Below, piece after piece: positions 61,001-63,489 of a stretch of 64,000 nt of DNA. The translations under genes and the position numbers were made by a program. This DNA comes from Papilionanthe hookeriana x Papilionanthe teres (Eukaryota; Streptophyta; Magnoliopsida; Asparagales; Orchidaceae): NCBI GenBank assembly GCA_022702705.1, contig CM040439.1, positions 29,762,930-29,826,929 on the forward strand. The letters run 5' to 3'. The notes under the pieces are model-generated. The model was not told where the DNA came from. It searched no databases and worked only from the letters and a program-made list of their open reading frames with translations. Numbering within the stretch: position 1 is the stretch's first letter; the number at the start of each line of letters is the position of its first letter.

Positions 61001-62251
61001 TAAACTTTAATTTTTAATTAATGCCACCTTACCTATGCAAGAAAAGGTGTATTTCAGTTACAAAAGTGAAAATAGTGGTATTTTTTGTCTGATATCAAAG
61101 ATTTGAGTGGTAAAAAATAATAATTAAAGTTTCGGTGTTAGATATATAAAAGAATTGGGTGGTATTTACATACATACCACCAAATTCTAAACTCATACAT
61201 GCGTAGATGCAGTGATTAAGAATTCAAAGATTATTATATCAACTCAACTAAAGGCAAAAGATTAACGTAACAGAATACCAAAAATCTTCAAAAAGAAAGT
61301 CACCCCAACTTCTGCTTTTAAAAAATCACTCGATGCTTAAGCAAATTTAACATTGTTAATTACTGAGAAAAAAAATTAAACATGAAATTTCCACAATGAA
61401 AAAATTTTTAAATATGAAATACTTTGTCATCAATAGTAAGAGGGGCCATTTTTTCAGGTGCTAACATGCCGGAACAGAATGTTTCTATTTTGCTGGTCAA
61501 CATGAATCATTAAATTCTAAAATATTTACCGAACAAAAGGCATAGAACATTTTCATACTTCAACATGTCTATAAAGCTCATCAGGTGGTAATTTAATTGC
61601 ATCGACCATTTTGTGCTTTCCACATTTCTTGACTAAAGTTTCAACTTCCCTGCAAATCTCACGAACTGCAGCCTACATGACATCATTAAAAAGTGAAGTT
61701 ACTGACCGATAATGCAATCACAAACCAAACTTCATCTCAAATTAAGAATATTTCGCACCACAATAAAACGTACAAAACCATGCAATCTGAGTTTAATAAA
61801 GAAAAGGGAGGAATTTTCAGATACAAGCAGGAAGAAAAACCCATTCAGTCAAAACCAAAATACAAATTAATTTAAAAATCAAATGGGAGGAAAATCACAA
61901 AATTCCTAAACAAAGAAATCTGTGCATTTTACAAATAAAAATAAAAATAAAAAATAAAATATTAGGAGAGAAGATTCATTAATCCCCAGCTGAAAAAAAT
62001 TATAAAGAGAATAAATATTGAATTTATCCATATGCTTTAGCAACAGACAAACCCAAACAAAAAATATTGAATTTATCCATAAATGAAACAGAATGATGAA
62101 AGAAACAGGGCAGTCAAAAAAAAACAATTGCATTTTAAATGATAAATTACGAAGTAAAACCACAAAAAGCAAATTTAACAGAAAATTAGCATACATGCCC
62201 AATTTCCACAGCTTGAAGCAACTTCTCCTCGGCAAGAAAGTTGCAAAACCC
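4732..62251 (-). CDS. PNP1: Chloroplast-type polynucleotide phosphorylase (PNPase), partial, 10 exons in window
   Basis: Exons in transcript order: 62251-62195, 61672-61559, 60816-60553, 49362-49288, 40185-40072, 25997-25905, 5942-5764, 5633-5450, 5017-4970, 4804-4732; 1201 coding bases in all. Every junction is GT-AG and the frame stays open. The family is a phosphate-dependent 3'-5' exoribonuclease that also adds tails; in plants the chloroplast form matures and degrades plastid RNA. Seen here: the end of the helical linker domain, an acidic insert (EDDDEE, then DGEVDEGDVHIKP) that I know from the chloroplast rather than the mitochondrial form, then the second RNase PH core with HGSALFTRGETQ, GSSSMASVCGG and EDASGDMDLK. 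Those hold the serine loop and the aspartate and lysine positions of the PNPase active site. Missing: N-terminus (beyond the right edge) and the KH and S1 domains (not found in 1-4731). Introns: 522, 742, 11190, 9102, 14074, 19962, 130, 432 and 165 bp. Assignment is from memory of the family, not a search. Confidence 0.92.
4970..5017 (-). CDS. PNP1: PNPase exon i
   Basis: Sixteen codons, VAGNENGITAFQMDIK, phase 0 at both ends; acceptor CAG, donor GTTATA. It is the direct family continuation of exon h (GDMDxK-VAG). Too short to show as an ORF. Confidence 0.9.
5450..5633 (-). CDS. PNP1: PNPase exon h (catalytic part of second RNase PH core)
   Basis: 184 bases: one base completing the serine of the SSS loop, then 61 codons beginning MASVCGGCLALLDAGVP and ending EDASGDMDLK. 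The serine loop and the aspartates plus lysine of the D-x(n)-GDMD-x-K stretch are the positions used for phosphate and metal binding in PNPases, and all are kept. Leucine replaces the usual phenylalanine before the lysine. Donor GTCTAA. Confidence 0.95.
5764..5942 (-). CDS. PNP1: PNPase exon g (second RNase PH core)
   Basis: 179 bases, 59 codons plus two bases. Reads YSFPPSSVGEVGRIGAPNRR, then EIGHGMLAERAL, then FPYTIRVESTITESNGSS. FPPSSVGEVGRIG and REIGHGMLAERAL are conserved PNPase second-core motifs. Acceptor CAG; donor GTAATT after TCCTCCAG, leaving a split serine codon completed by the next exon. Confidence 0.95.
6646..6842 (-). repeat. 3' LTR of the copia element at 6646-11865
   Basis: 197 bp, ends TG...CA. 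About six substitutions against the other LTR (about 3 percent by eye), implying an insertion of moderate age. Confidence 0.95.
6850..7310 (-). pseudogene. Copia RNase H fragment
   Basis: The C-terminal part contains KNPVHHDRTKHIEIDRNFI and DQTADILTMALPKSSFDEL, the hallmark end of copia polyproteins. Upstream of it (to about 7310) other frames show the tyrosine-rich CSYVCGNLVTW region of the domain, so stops or shifts separate the parts. Confidence 0.85.
7580..8326 (-). pseudogene. Copia reverse transcriptase, broken
   Basis: The 8120-8326 part reads EEVAALEKNGTWIV and later KCKTDGSIDRLKARPVAKV, the N-terminal RT motif. The 7580-7843 part holds VYVDDIILTSDH, the YVDD catalytic site, and FEIKDLGDLKFFLGMEV. 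Between them the frame is lost. An RLKARPVAK stretch stands in place of the usual YKARLVAKG. Confidence 0.88.
8907..9455 (-). pseudogene. Copia integrase core
   Basis: 182 codons with RVTWIYLMRDKSDV, SLKTDNARDFF and TPQQNGVVERKNRHFLEVAR, so the second Asp and the Glu of the DDE triad are present. Ends with RSVKCIFIGY. A stop separates it from the N-terminal part at 9498. Confidence 0.9.
9498..10577 (-). pseudogene. Copia gag end, protease and integrase N-terminus
   Basis: 359 codons. A zinc knuckle CDHYRHPGHTRDTC has Tyr where the second Cys of C-x2-C-x4-H-x4-C should be. It is followed by the protease motif WIVDSGASDHMTG and later by the integrase HHCC zinc region (HYRLSHPNF, then CEFCQLAKHTRTSF) and SLIHSDV, the first Asp of the DDE triad. 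This is the longest open frame in the element. Confidence 0.92.
10590..11234 (-). pseudogene. Copia gag
   Basis: The start ATG at 11234 (TKYDHACN) follows the CG-rich leader. Contains HKLTDHNYLQWSQSIMMF, WKSENNMVMAWLVNSM and AKDIWDAAHETYS, typical of plant copia gag (UBN2-like). A stop near 10770 ends the frame; matching sequence (WQQLDLFEVYP) continues in a shifted frame, so a small indel broke gag. Confidence 0.88.
11235..11654 (-). promoter_or_regulatory. CG-rich 5' leader of the copia element
   Basis: About 420 bp between primer-binding site and gag, made of repeated CTCGATCGTC and GCATCCCGCTCGATCG-type words. It is strikingly GC- and CpG-rich in an AT-rich neighbourhood. Open frames on both strands here are compositional artefacts. 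A leader or promoter role is inferred from position only. Confidence 0.6.
11669..11865 (-). repeat. 5' LTR of the copia element at 6646-11865
   Basis: 197 bp, the partner of 6646-6842, followed by the TATCC duplication. It contains CTATAAATAGGTG on the plus strand (its complement on the element's own strand), conserved in both LTRs. Confidence 0.95.
12609..13960 (-). mobile_element. RTE-type LINE, 5'-truncated, second copy, carrying a MITE
   Basis: Starts with an (ACA)n tail (the TTG repeat seen from the other strand) and CCTTTATCCCACTAAGTGGG, then runs through the RT region to about 13950. An AAGAACATCCATA sequence flanks both sides (about 12597 and 14018), consistent with insertion into the first LINE with a target-site duplication. 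Interrupted at 13282-13556 by a MITE. Confidence 0.8.
13282..13556. mobile_element. hAT-like MITE inserted in the LINE
   Basis: About 275 bp. Left end GGGTTCGTTTGGGGCAGC; the right end, reversed, reads GGTCTGTTTGTGGCAGC. LINE sequence resumes right after (CATTCCATGTATTC). The related LINE at 59350 lacks this insert, giving an empty site inside the same window. No clear 8-bp duplication is left. Confidence 0.7.
13961..14420 (-). repeat. 5' part of a composite LINE unit, also present inverted at 58530-59000
   Basis: Contains CTTCCACTTTTCGCATCTGA, a LINE piece (CCAGGAAGAACATCCATAAC) and an AT-rich stretch ending GAGTCATCCCCTTAAGATAC. All of these recur in the same order, reverse-complemented, at 58530-59000. 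Confidence 0.85.
14421..16690. other. AT-rich intron sequence, nothing identified
   Basis: Intron 6 of PNPase. Small open frames (such as 14837-15049 and 15239-15499) show no family motifs or splice context. Confidence 0.5.
17340..17716. repeat. Minisatellite, 28-bp unit, about 13 copies
   Basis: Units such as GAGTCTTGTATTTGCTCG then TCCCGGAG recur with 28-bp spacing (near 17379, 17407, 17435, 17462 and on). Copies differ by a few bases. Confidence 0.85.
17717..18420. repeat. Tandem repeat, 66-bp unit in alternating pairs
   Basis: CACCCCTCGCAGAGCTTGT or variants recur about every 66 bp from 17780 to 18366. Two unit types alternate: one with GGTGCTAACTTTATGATTTG, the other with GATACGTCCCATAGG and TCTGACGATCGTTAG, giving a higher-order period near 132 bp. 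Confidence 0.85.
19862..20345. repeat. GAGCTCG-rich degenerate tandem repeat, about 140-bp period
   Basis: TCCAGCTCGAAATCAAAAT and TGGCTCAAATTGAGTTATTT at 19961-20014 return at 20101-20154 with few changes. The whole block is dense in AGCTCG words. No coding potential. This type of repeat is common in plant transposon flanks, which is inference. Confidence 0.6.
20346..22309. other. AT-rich intron sequence, nothing identified
   Basis: Includes a small local repeat of GACGGGACCGTGACTTAC-like words at 20650-20790. No gene or complete element was recognised. Confidence 0.45.
22310..22761 (+). pseudogene. Degenerate copia reverse transcriptase fragment
   Basis: Broken frames read SSERYKAKQVTKGYIQAYGI, then a decayed VKNAFLHGDL region near 22480 and CKQSQQDHTLFVKDGTS near 22645-22690. 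These are sequential RT motifs of copia with many stops. The fragment is cut on its right by the hAT-like element. Confidence 0.75.
22762..23762. mobile_element. hAT-like non-autonomous element carrying a host exon
   Basis: About 1.0 kb. Left end GGCCCCGTGTTTGGAACAGC; the right end, reversed, is GGGTCTGTTTGGGGCAGC. The ends resemble those of the MITEs at 13282-13556 and 51140-51301. It has no transposase. The interior holds a GC-rich host-like coding piece (22860-23177). The element is inserted in a dead copia RT fragment. Confidence 0.65.
22860..23177 (-). pseudogene. Captured NOI/RIN4-type exon fragment
   Basis: On the minus strand the frame reads SKENWMSVLTFGDWEKLQG then MPDYSMDFT. This fits the NOI (AvrRpt-cleavage-site) motif pattern P-x-FG-x-W ... 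DYS-x-F-T at the N-terminus of plant RIN4/NOI proteins, which are small membrane-linked proteins in immune signalling. The first in-frame ATG is at the MSVLTFGDWE methionine. After MDFT the sequence turns into unrelated basic low-complexity residues, so only the first exon seems captured. Motif recognition is from memory. The Pro before x-FG is Leu here. Confidence 0.55.
23848..24202. mobile_element. MITE, about 355 bp
   Basis: Begins GGGTGTTTGGCTGCAAATAG and ends TACCAAACACCC, so the outer ten bases are an exact inverted repeat. The interior is AT-rich with repeated AAATCTATTTGA words. Target duplication is unclear. Confidence 0.7.
24203..25904. other. AT-rich intron sequence next to PNPase exon f, nothing identified
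   Basis: No motif, repeat array or splice-flanked open frame was recognised. Confidence 0.45.
25905..25997 (-). CDS. PNP1: PNPase exon f (second RNase PH core)
   Basis: Thirty-one codons beginning SLAVVTLGDKQMAQRIDNL and ending KRFYLQ, phase 0. Acceptor TATAG, donor GTTTGC. It continues exon e without a gap in the family alignment I recall. It lies alone between introns of 14.1 and 20.0 kb. Confidence 0.92.
25998..27207. other. Intron sequence, no element resolved
   Basis: An open frame at 26263-26514 has no recognisable motif. A GTTGAATCATAAAA word occurs near 26203 and again near 27188, which might mark an old insertion, but no LTR structure could be confirmed. Confidence 0.4.
27208..27717. 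mobile_element. Foldback MITE, about 510 bp
   Basis: Left end TTAGGCCCTGTTTAGGATCA and right end, reversed, TTAGACCCTATTTAGGATCA: 18 of 20 match. The inverted similarity continues inward through CTGTTTTCTATT-like sequence. A GC-richer core (27400-27530, CTCCGTCGCCCATGGCGTAT) interrupts the palindrome. The ends resemble Tourist-type MITEs. Confidence 0.75.
27718..28772. other. AT-rich intron sequence, nothing identified
   Basis: Simple AT-rich sequence without recognised genes. The region ends at a CCAT microsatellite. Confidence 0.45.
28773..28807. repeat. (CCAT)n microsatellite
   Basis: Nearly nine perfect tandem CCAT units. Confidence 0.97.
29653..30513 (+). pseudogene. Ty3/gypsy gag
   Basis: 218 codons from 29653 include VDNFLWRLKQNFGAMG, DIVMLRWKRRRGDIEKG, FDDFKMELKRQFYPENA and ARARFRRLKQMGSIWEYIKEF, the retrotransposon gag (capsid) pattern. 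A stop at 30309 is followed in frame by a basic stretch and CFLSEGPHWVRDC, a relic of the CCHC zinc knuckle. An upstream in-frame region with coiled-coil character starts near 29510. Confidence 0.88.
30590..30960 (+). pseudogene. Ty3/gypsy protease fragment
   Basis: MVDKGASHNIIS stands where the active-site VDTGATHNFI is expected, with Lys replacing Thr, followed by GTLKFLGIPIDDFKTVLVIN. A 23-bp tandem duplication (CAACACCATGTGCATCCTGG ATG) occurs at about 30885-30930. Truncated before the reverse transcriptase. Confidence 0.8.
30961..31733. other. Very AT-rich region, nothing identified
   Basis: Dominated by ATTAATTA-type words from 30960 to 31350. No coding potential was seen. Confidence 0.5.
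31734..33480 (+). repeat. Two tandem LTR-like repeats, period about 925 bp
   Basis: Copy 1 is about 31734-32500 and copy 2 about 32658-33480. Shared blocks include CCTATTTAATT-CATTTCCTTTCC, TCTACTAATCCCCTC, TACTGCCTCTGAGACGTTC, CTTCTTTATGTCTGCTTRTTG, CACCCTCTTCTACTACCCTAA and CCTAATTGGGTCTATGTGTTG-like text. Copy 1 is followed by TTTGGTATCAAAACTAGCCC, which looks like a primer-binding site. The 150-bp spacer has no protein. Best read as an LTR element reduced to two LTRs and a stub. Confidence 0.6.
33726..33951 (+). repeat. 5' LTR of the copia element at 33726-38382
   Basis: 226 bp, TG...CA. Contains three tandem TATTAATTTG units and CTATATAACAA as a probable TATA region. About eight differences from the 3' LTR (near 3.5 percent, counted by eye). 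Confidence 0.96.
33985..34735 (+). promoter_or_regulatory. CG-rich 5' leader of the copia element
   Basis: About 750 bp between primer-binding site and the first ATG (34741), dense in CGTCGTCCG, CGCGTCG and TTCGTCTTCG words. Open frames on either strand here are compositional. The same architecture occurs in the unrelated-LTR copia at 6646-11865. Confidence 0.6.
34741..35193 (+). pseudogene. Copia gag stub and protease
   Basis: Starts MSMFNSEEIEKLRSLLGSL, then CMNVLNKLYDPNS, a stop, and VIDSGATDHMTPTPQLFHSY, the aspartic protease site. ILKNVLHVPKLSTNLVSIQK follows. The gag capsid and zinc knuckle are absent. Confidence 0.88.
35123..35870 (+). pseudogene. Copia integrase, frameshifted
   Basis: HHCC region LYHLRLGHPSFRVLN with CDICELAKHSRISF, then LIHSDIWGPS, DDCTRVTWLFLLKQKSDV and SFRTDN. 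The Glu motif (PQQNGVSEK) is present near 35752-35778 but in another frame than the ORF ending at 35767. So all DDE positions survive but are not in one frame. Confidence 0.88.
36552..37278 (+). pseudogene. Copia reverse transcriptase, N-terminal and catalytic parts
   Basis: WRDAMREEMSALEKNKTWEI, a stop at 36754, then GSLERYKARLVAEGYT and YDVKNAFLHGDLNEEIYM. LVYVDDIIVTGND (YVDD) lies at 37195-37233. Frame broken at least twice. Confidence 0.9.
37275..38149 (+). pseudogene. Copia RT end and RNase H
   Basis: 37275-37793 contains FTGIEVAYSTRGIFISREKY, LVGRLIHLAHTRPDIAYSV and AYTDADYAGSLVDGRSTTGY. 37850-38149 contains LYCDNKSVINIAHNPIQHDK and ADVLTKRLNCSSFHDIVSKL. Ends six bases before the purine tract. 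A short shift around 37790-37850 separates the two parts. Confidence 0.92.
38157..38382 (+). repeat. 3' LTR of the copia element at 33726-38382
   Basis: 226 bp, same ends as the 5' LTR, followed by the CCATT duplication. Confidence 0.96.
38760..39450 (+). repeat. CT-rich LTR-like sequence
   Basis: Style and order resemble the LTR-like repeats at 31734-33480: a CT-rich body, then CATCTGAATTTCAACAATAA and a GATATCACTA near the end, where the others have TGGTATCA. No partner was found, so possibly a solo LTR. Confidence 0.35.
39451..40071. other. Intron sequence before PNPase exon e, nothing identified
   Basis: AT-rich, no repeat or coding signal recognised. Confidence 0.45.
40072..40185 (-). 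CDS. PNP1: PNPase exon e (second RNase PH core)
   Basis: Thirty-eight codons beginning GGKRSDGRIPSEIRSI and ending HGSALFTRGETQ, phase 0. Acceptor CTAG after a T-run, donor GTGTGT. GGKRSDGR and the GSALFTRGETQ loop are core signatures of RNase PH-fold phosphorolytic nucleases. The longer minus-strand open frames at this place are in other frames and are shadows. Confidence 0.93.
40186..41401. other. Intron sequence after PNPase exon d junction, nothing identified
   Basis: Intron 4 between exon e and the LINE insertion. Small open frames at 40846-41043 lack any recognisable motif. Confidence 0.45.
41437..43154 (-). pseudogene. LINE reverse transcriptase and C-terminal region
   Basis: Four broken frames in order: 43154-42855 (spacer, ending near the RT start), 42831-42529 (WRKSILVPIFKNKGDAQECA, NYRGIKLM, SHNKFGFMSGRSTMEA), 42342-41989 (GLHQGSALSPYLFALFMDGL, CMLFADDILLVDKTR with the catalytic FADD) and 41937-41437 (KTVVRPAMLYGAECWPLKEK, MIRWMSGFTLGDKMRNEYIR, KGRGRPRKTW). 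The motifs are well kept, so decay is recent, but the protein is in pieces. Confidence 0.93.
43560..44289 (-). pseudogene. LINE apurinic endonuclease domain, broken
   Basis: Contains GSWNIGTLNGK and CIQETKWVGEKA, the first two endonuclease motifs, in the first 160 bp. Later parts, including GDLNGHVGR-like and DYFLMRRR-like segments near 43850 and 43640, are in different frames. Confidence 0.8.
44302..46199. other. AT-rich intron sequence, nothing identified
   Basis: Open frames at 44285-44488 and 44914-45242 show no recognised motif. Confidence 0.45.
46200..48236 (+). mobile_element. Degenerate Ty1/copia 3' half with probable 3' LTR
   Basis: Begins with a Ser/Glu-rich integrase-RT linker (46208-46399), then RT traces (WFEKFILFFKSQ, HIMFFRHSKDEKIITLIVYV with VNDKIL where YVDDIL is expected) and RNase H (EAYTDADWAGSVVDRRPT, NVMERSSTKAEYRAMV). 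A purine tract grown into a G-run precedes a TTGGATTTTAGGAAG...TCTACA segment (about 48005-48236) that looks like an LTR. No 5' LTR or target duplication was found. Confidence 0.8.
47965..48004 (+). repeat. G-run array at the copia purine tract
   Basis: Forty bases of GGGGGG-TT-GGGGGGGG-TT-G(17)-TT-GGG pattern. Such spacing fits a G-quadruplex-forming sequence. It lies where the copia purine tract would be. Confidence 0.9.
48237..49287. other. Intron sequence before PNPase exon d, nothing identified
   Basis: The open frame at 48646-49035 (129 codons, starts MKETCNTLSDGSVETLF) has no recognisable domain. Whether it is translated cannot be judged from sequence alone. Confidence 0.4.
49288..49362 (-). 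CDS. PNP1: PNPase exon d (start of second RNase PH core)
   Basis: Twenty-five codons, LFSEVDVKLVFKEVTSKF then LRKRIVE, phase 0. Acceptor TTTTGCAG, donor GTTTGA. It is isolated between introns of 11.2 and 9.1 kb and is too short for an ORF scan to reveal; it was found by looking for the expected continuation of exon c. Confidence 0.9.
49965..50640. repeat. Tandem duplication, about 420-bp period
   Basis: Blocks CGTTGTTGGTTGGTGTCAC, ACAATGTCTGTT and GTTCTCTGACCTC-like text at 49973-50225 return at 50393-50635 with indels and substitutions. No protein identified. Confidence 0.75.
50641..51139. other. Unassigned intron sequence
   Basis: A GC-richer patch at 50790-50960 (TTCCGGCCGGCAGACAGTCT with a similar GGGCAGACAGTCC copy 35 bp before) has no recognisable product. 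Confidence 0.4.
51140..51301. mobile_element. hAT-like element fragment (right half)
   Basis: Ends AGCTGCAACTACCTCAAACA GA and contains ATTTATTCAGAAATAATTG and CAGCAGCTTATTGATAAGCT, matching the right 160 bp of the element at 22762-23762. The left end is missing. Confidence 0.55.
51302..53940. other. AT-rich intron sequence with a long TA microsatellite
   Basis: Apart from the TA run at 51910-51975 nothing was recognised. Short local repeats occur at 52360-52450 (ATTATATCTCTAAATTT). Confidence 0.45.
51910..51975. repeat. (TA)n microsatellite
   Basis: About 33 uninterrupted TA units. Confidence 0.98.
53961..54197 (+). other. Coding-like fragment of unknown origin
   Basis: An open frame ends in ALQEMFLPHKWDDVRHFGVQ FELLRSCNSV. 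The last 35 residues have a protein-like composition with Trp, His and charged residues unusual for AT-rich noise. No family recognised and no clear splice acceptor apart from TTTTGCACAG near 54000. Confidence 0.25.
54198..55269. other. Intron sequence, nothing identified
   Basis: No recognisable gene or element. Confidence 0.45.
55270..55440 (-). pseudogene. Frameshifted coding-like fragment, family unknown
   Basis: On the minus strand: CQAVIEEAMRVVTRGRDPMS LRRIGSFPSP, then in another frame MIKCILKELPPYRKITKDVK SLQHAL. The two parts overlap at a short shift. It looks like a decayed host or transposon gene, but I do not recognise it. Confidence 0.35.
55783..57921 (+). mobile_element. RTE-type LINE, 5'-truncated
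   Basis: About 2.1 kb matching the LINE at 41414-44289 on the opposite strand. Starts inside the endonuclease region and ends GGGATTAAGGCTTTG(TTG)n. RT frame 56769-57230 has GKSTMKAIHLLRCLMEKFGD, LIFIDLEKAYDNVP and GLHQGSALSPYLFALIMDGL; the FADD motif is lost to a shift. 57429-57902 holds the C-terminal zone (LAMLYGVECWPLKEKQNSKL, KGRGRPRKSWAYC). Confidence 0.92.
57980..58038. repeat. Compound (AT)n(GT)n microsatellite
   Basis: About 11 AT units then about 18 GT units, between a LINE tail and a SINE tail. Confidence 0.95.
58039..58236 (-). mobile_element. tRNA-derived SINE-like element
   Basis: On the minus strand the 5' end reads TGGCCTGTTGGTAAAGC (58233-58217), close to the RNA polymerase III A box TRGCNNAGYNGG, and GGTTTGGATCC (58180-58170) resembles the B box GGTTCGANNCC, about 37 bp apart as in a tRNA promoter. 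A tRNA-unrelated body and an A-rich end (TTTAAAAAATAACTAAATTA) follow. No intact tRNA cloverleaf. Family not identified. Confidence 0.6.
58237..58529. other. Unassigned sequence between SINE and composite LINE
   Basis: An open frame at 58135-58416 overlaps the SINE. Its downstream part (MEFLSLNHDTMKANLQCLGK then LLGRHLSYALLHEELTRLWS) is protein-like but not recognised. Confidence 0.35.
58530..59979 (+). mobile_element. Composite RTE LINE copy, inverted relative to 12609-14420
   Basis: From GTTAGTATCTTAAGGGGATG through an AT-rich part, a LINE piece (TTATGGATGTTCTTCCTGAA), CAGATGCGAAAAGTGGAAG and a LINE RT to C-terminal region ending TAGTGGGATAAAGGCTTATTGTTG. The same order exists on the minus strand at 14420-12609. 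RT motifs are broken (QGSALSPYLFTLVMYALIGH-like, no intact FADD). Confidence 0.88.
59980..60552. other. Intron sequence after PNPase exon c, nothing identified
   Basis: AT-rich, no features recognised. Confidence 0.45.
60553..60816 (-). CDS. PNP1: PNPase exon c (helical linker and acidic insert)
   Basis: Eighty-eight codons from DISGYELVKALQ to RKPIPL; acceptor CAG, donor GTGAGA, phase 0. It holds KALSVLEEKVISILTENGY followed by a strongly acidic stretch (NEDDDEEIVSDGEVDEGDVHIKP). That insert before the second core is what points to the chloroplast isoform. The longest open frame runs on past the donor into intron, so the donor rather than the stop defines the exon end. Confidence 0.92.
60964..61164. 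mobile_element. Foldback MITE, about 200 bp, in PNPase intron 2
   Basis: Left arm TACCACTTAATTCCTATG then ATATCTAACACCTAAACTTT AATT; right arm reversed TACCACCCAATTCTTTTA then ATATCTAACACCGAAACTTT AATT. Arms of about 45 bp match strongly. The unpaired loop is short. Target duplication was not resolved. Confidence 0.75.
61559..61672 (-). CDS. PNP1: PNPase exon b (helical linker domain)
   Basis: Thirty-eight codons starting AAVREICREVETLVKKCG and ending DELYRHVE, phase 0 at both ends. Acceptor TAG, donor GTATGA. This is the alpha-helical domain between the two RNase PH cores. Confidence 0.9.
62195..62251 (-). CDS. PNP1: PNPase exon a (helical linker domain)
   Basis: Nineteen codons reading GFCNFLAEEKLLQAVEIGH, phase 0 at both ends. 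The acceptor is a T-run ending CAG and the donor is GTATGC. The sequence matches the stretch ahead of the helical linker in plant chloroplast PNPase. It is the most 5' exon visible. Earlier exons must lie beyond 64000, behind a Ty3/gypsy fragment sitting in the upstream intron. Confidence 0.85.
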
Positions 62252-62800
62252 CTGAAAAAAAGTTTGAAATTAAGCTAATTTAAGTAGAACTACTATTTGA
62301 ATATGCAAGAAATGATACAAGGCTAAAATTCTGAGTAAATTTCTATGGTCTTGTAATTAATAAAAATGATAATTCGGAGACTGAGCCTCACCCTAACAAT
62401 AAGGATAAAAGGCTTAGGTAAATAACAACAAAGAAGATGTGAATCACTCAATATTGCCTTTGGGTTGTGAATTACACCCACTATGAGTCGCTTCTCAACC
62501 TATCTGAGTTATGTTTACATTTTTGTTTTGTTTTCTACTCTTTTTTTTTTAAACTCTTATATGATTTTGTTTTCATTAAAAACATAACTGGATGGATCTC
62601 TTTTCATGCTTTCATATTTCCAAATCATCAATGAAAATTACTGAAAGAAAAATGAATCTTAGATAGAGGATCATTTTGTCAACTAAGAATTTGGAGTTCA
62701 TATATGTATAATGGTGAGGTTGTATATGATGCCAGTATAATCTGAGAATACGCAAATACGATTATTATTCCTAGAATTTAGAAAGAAAAATAAGGGCTCA
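62252..62800. other. Intron sequence upstream of PNPase exon a
   Basis: AT-rich with a T-rich branch region next to 62252. Nothing else identified. Confidence 0.4.
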
Positions 62801-63489
62801 TAGAACTAGAAATAAAATGACATGAATACAAAATGGACTCTAGGGCAATAGCACAAAGGATGGATTTCGGATGGACAGCGGGTGTAAGCGATTAAAGAGG
62901 TGCTGGCAACAAGCAAATGGTGGCAAGGTGGGGATATGGCAACAGAGAGAAGGGTTTTAGTGGCAACAGGGAAGGAATATGAGGGTTGGCGGCAACTGGA
63001 CAGACGCAGACTGAATCCGGCGGCAGCAGGGATGACTAGGTGAGTCGGGCGGTGGTAGGATGAAGATGCGGGCAAGCTGGCGGTAGCAAAGGGGATTCTA
63101 GATGGGGTGAGGACGGTTAAGAGATGCACAGGAAGCTGCGCGGCAAGCAGGACGAGCATAGGAAAATTGAGAGGCAGCAGAAAAGCGAATTATGGTGCAA
63201 GCTTGACGGGATAATTATCACCTTAAGGATACAGCCAGAGCACCATCTGCCCTCGAATACAGCCATAACAGAGGAGAAATGTCTGACAGCAAGAACTCTA
63301 AAAACAAAACAAGACAAAAATTGAACCCTAAACTCAACAACACATTTAAAATAGTAGATAGGCGAGAAAGGAAAAGAATGGGGGAGACTCGGTTGACAAG
63401 TCTTGTTCAAAGGAAAAAGAATTGGATGGACCAGTCCAACCCCTTGTCAGACCGGGACTCCGGCTTTGGCTTAACCCTTGGCTAGTTCA
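62801..63489 (-). repeat. Probable 3' LTR and polyprotein tail of a Ty3/gypsy element
   Basis: Lies directly downstream, in element orientation, of the integrase fragment. On the minus strand it is CT-rich in the middle and AT-rich at its end, like plant LTRs. TG...CA borders and a target duplication could not be fixed, and its 5' LTR partner is outside the window. Confidence 0.4.
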
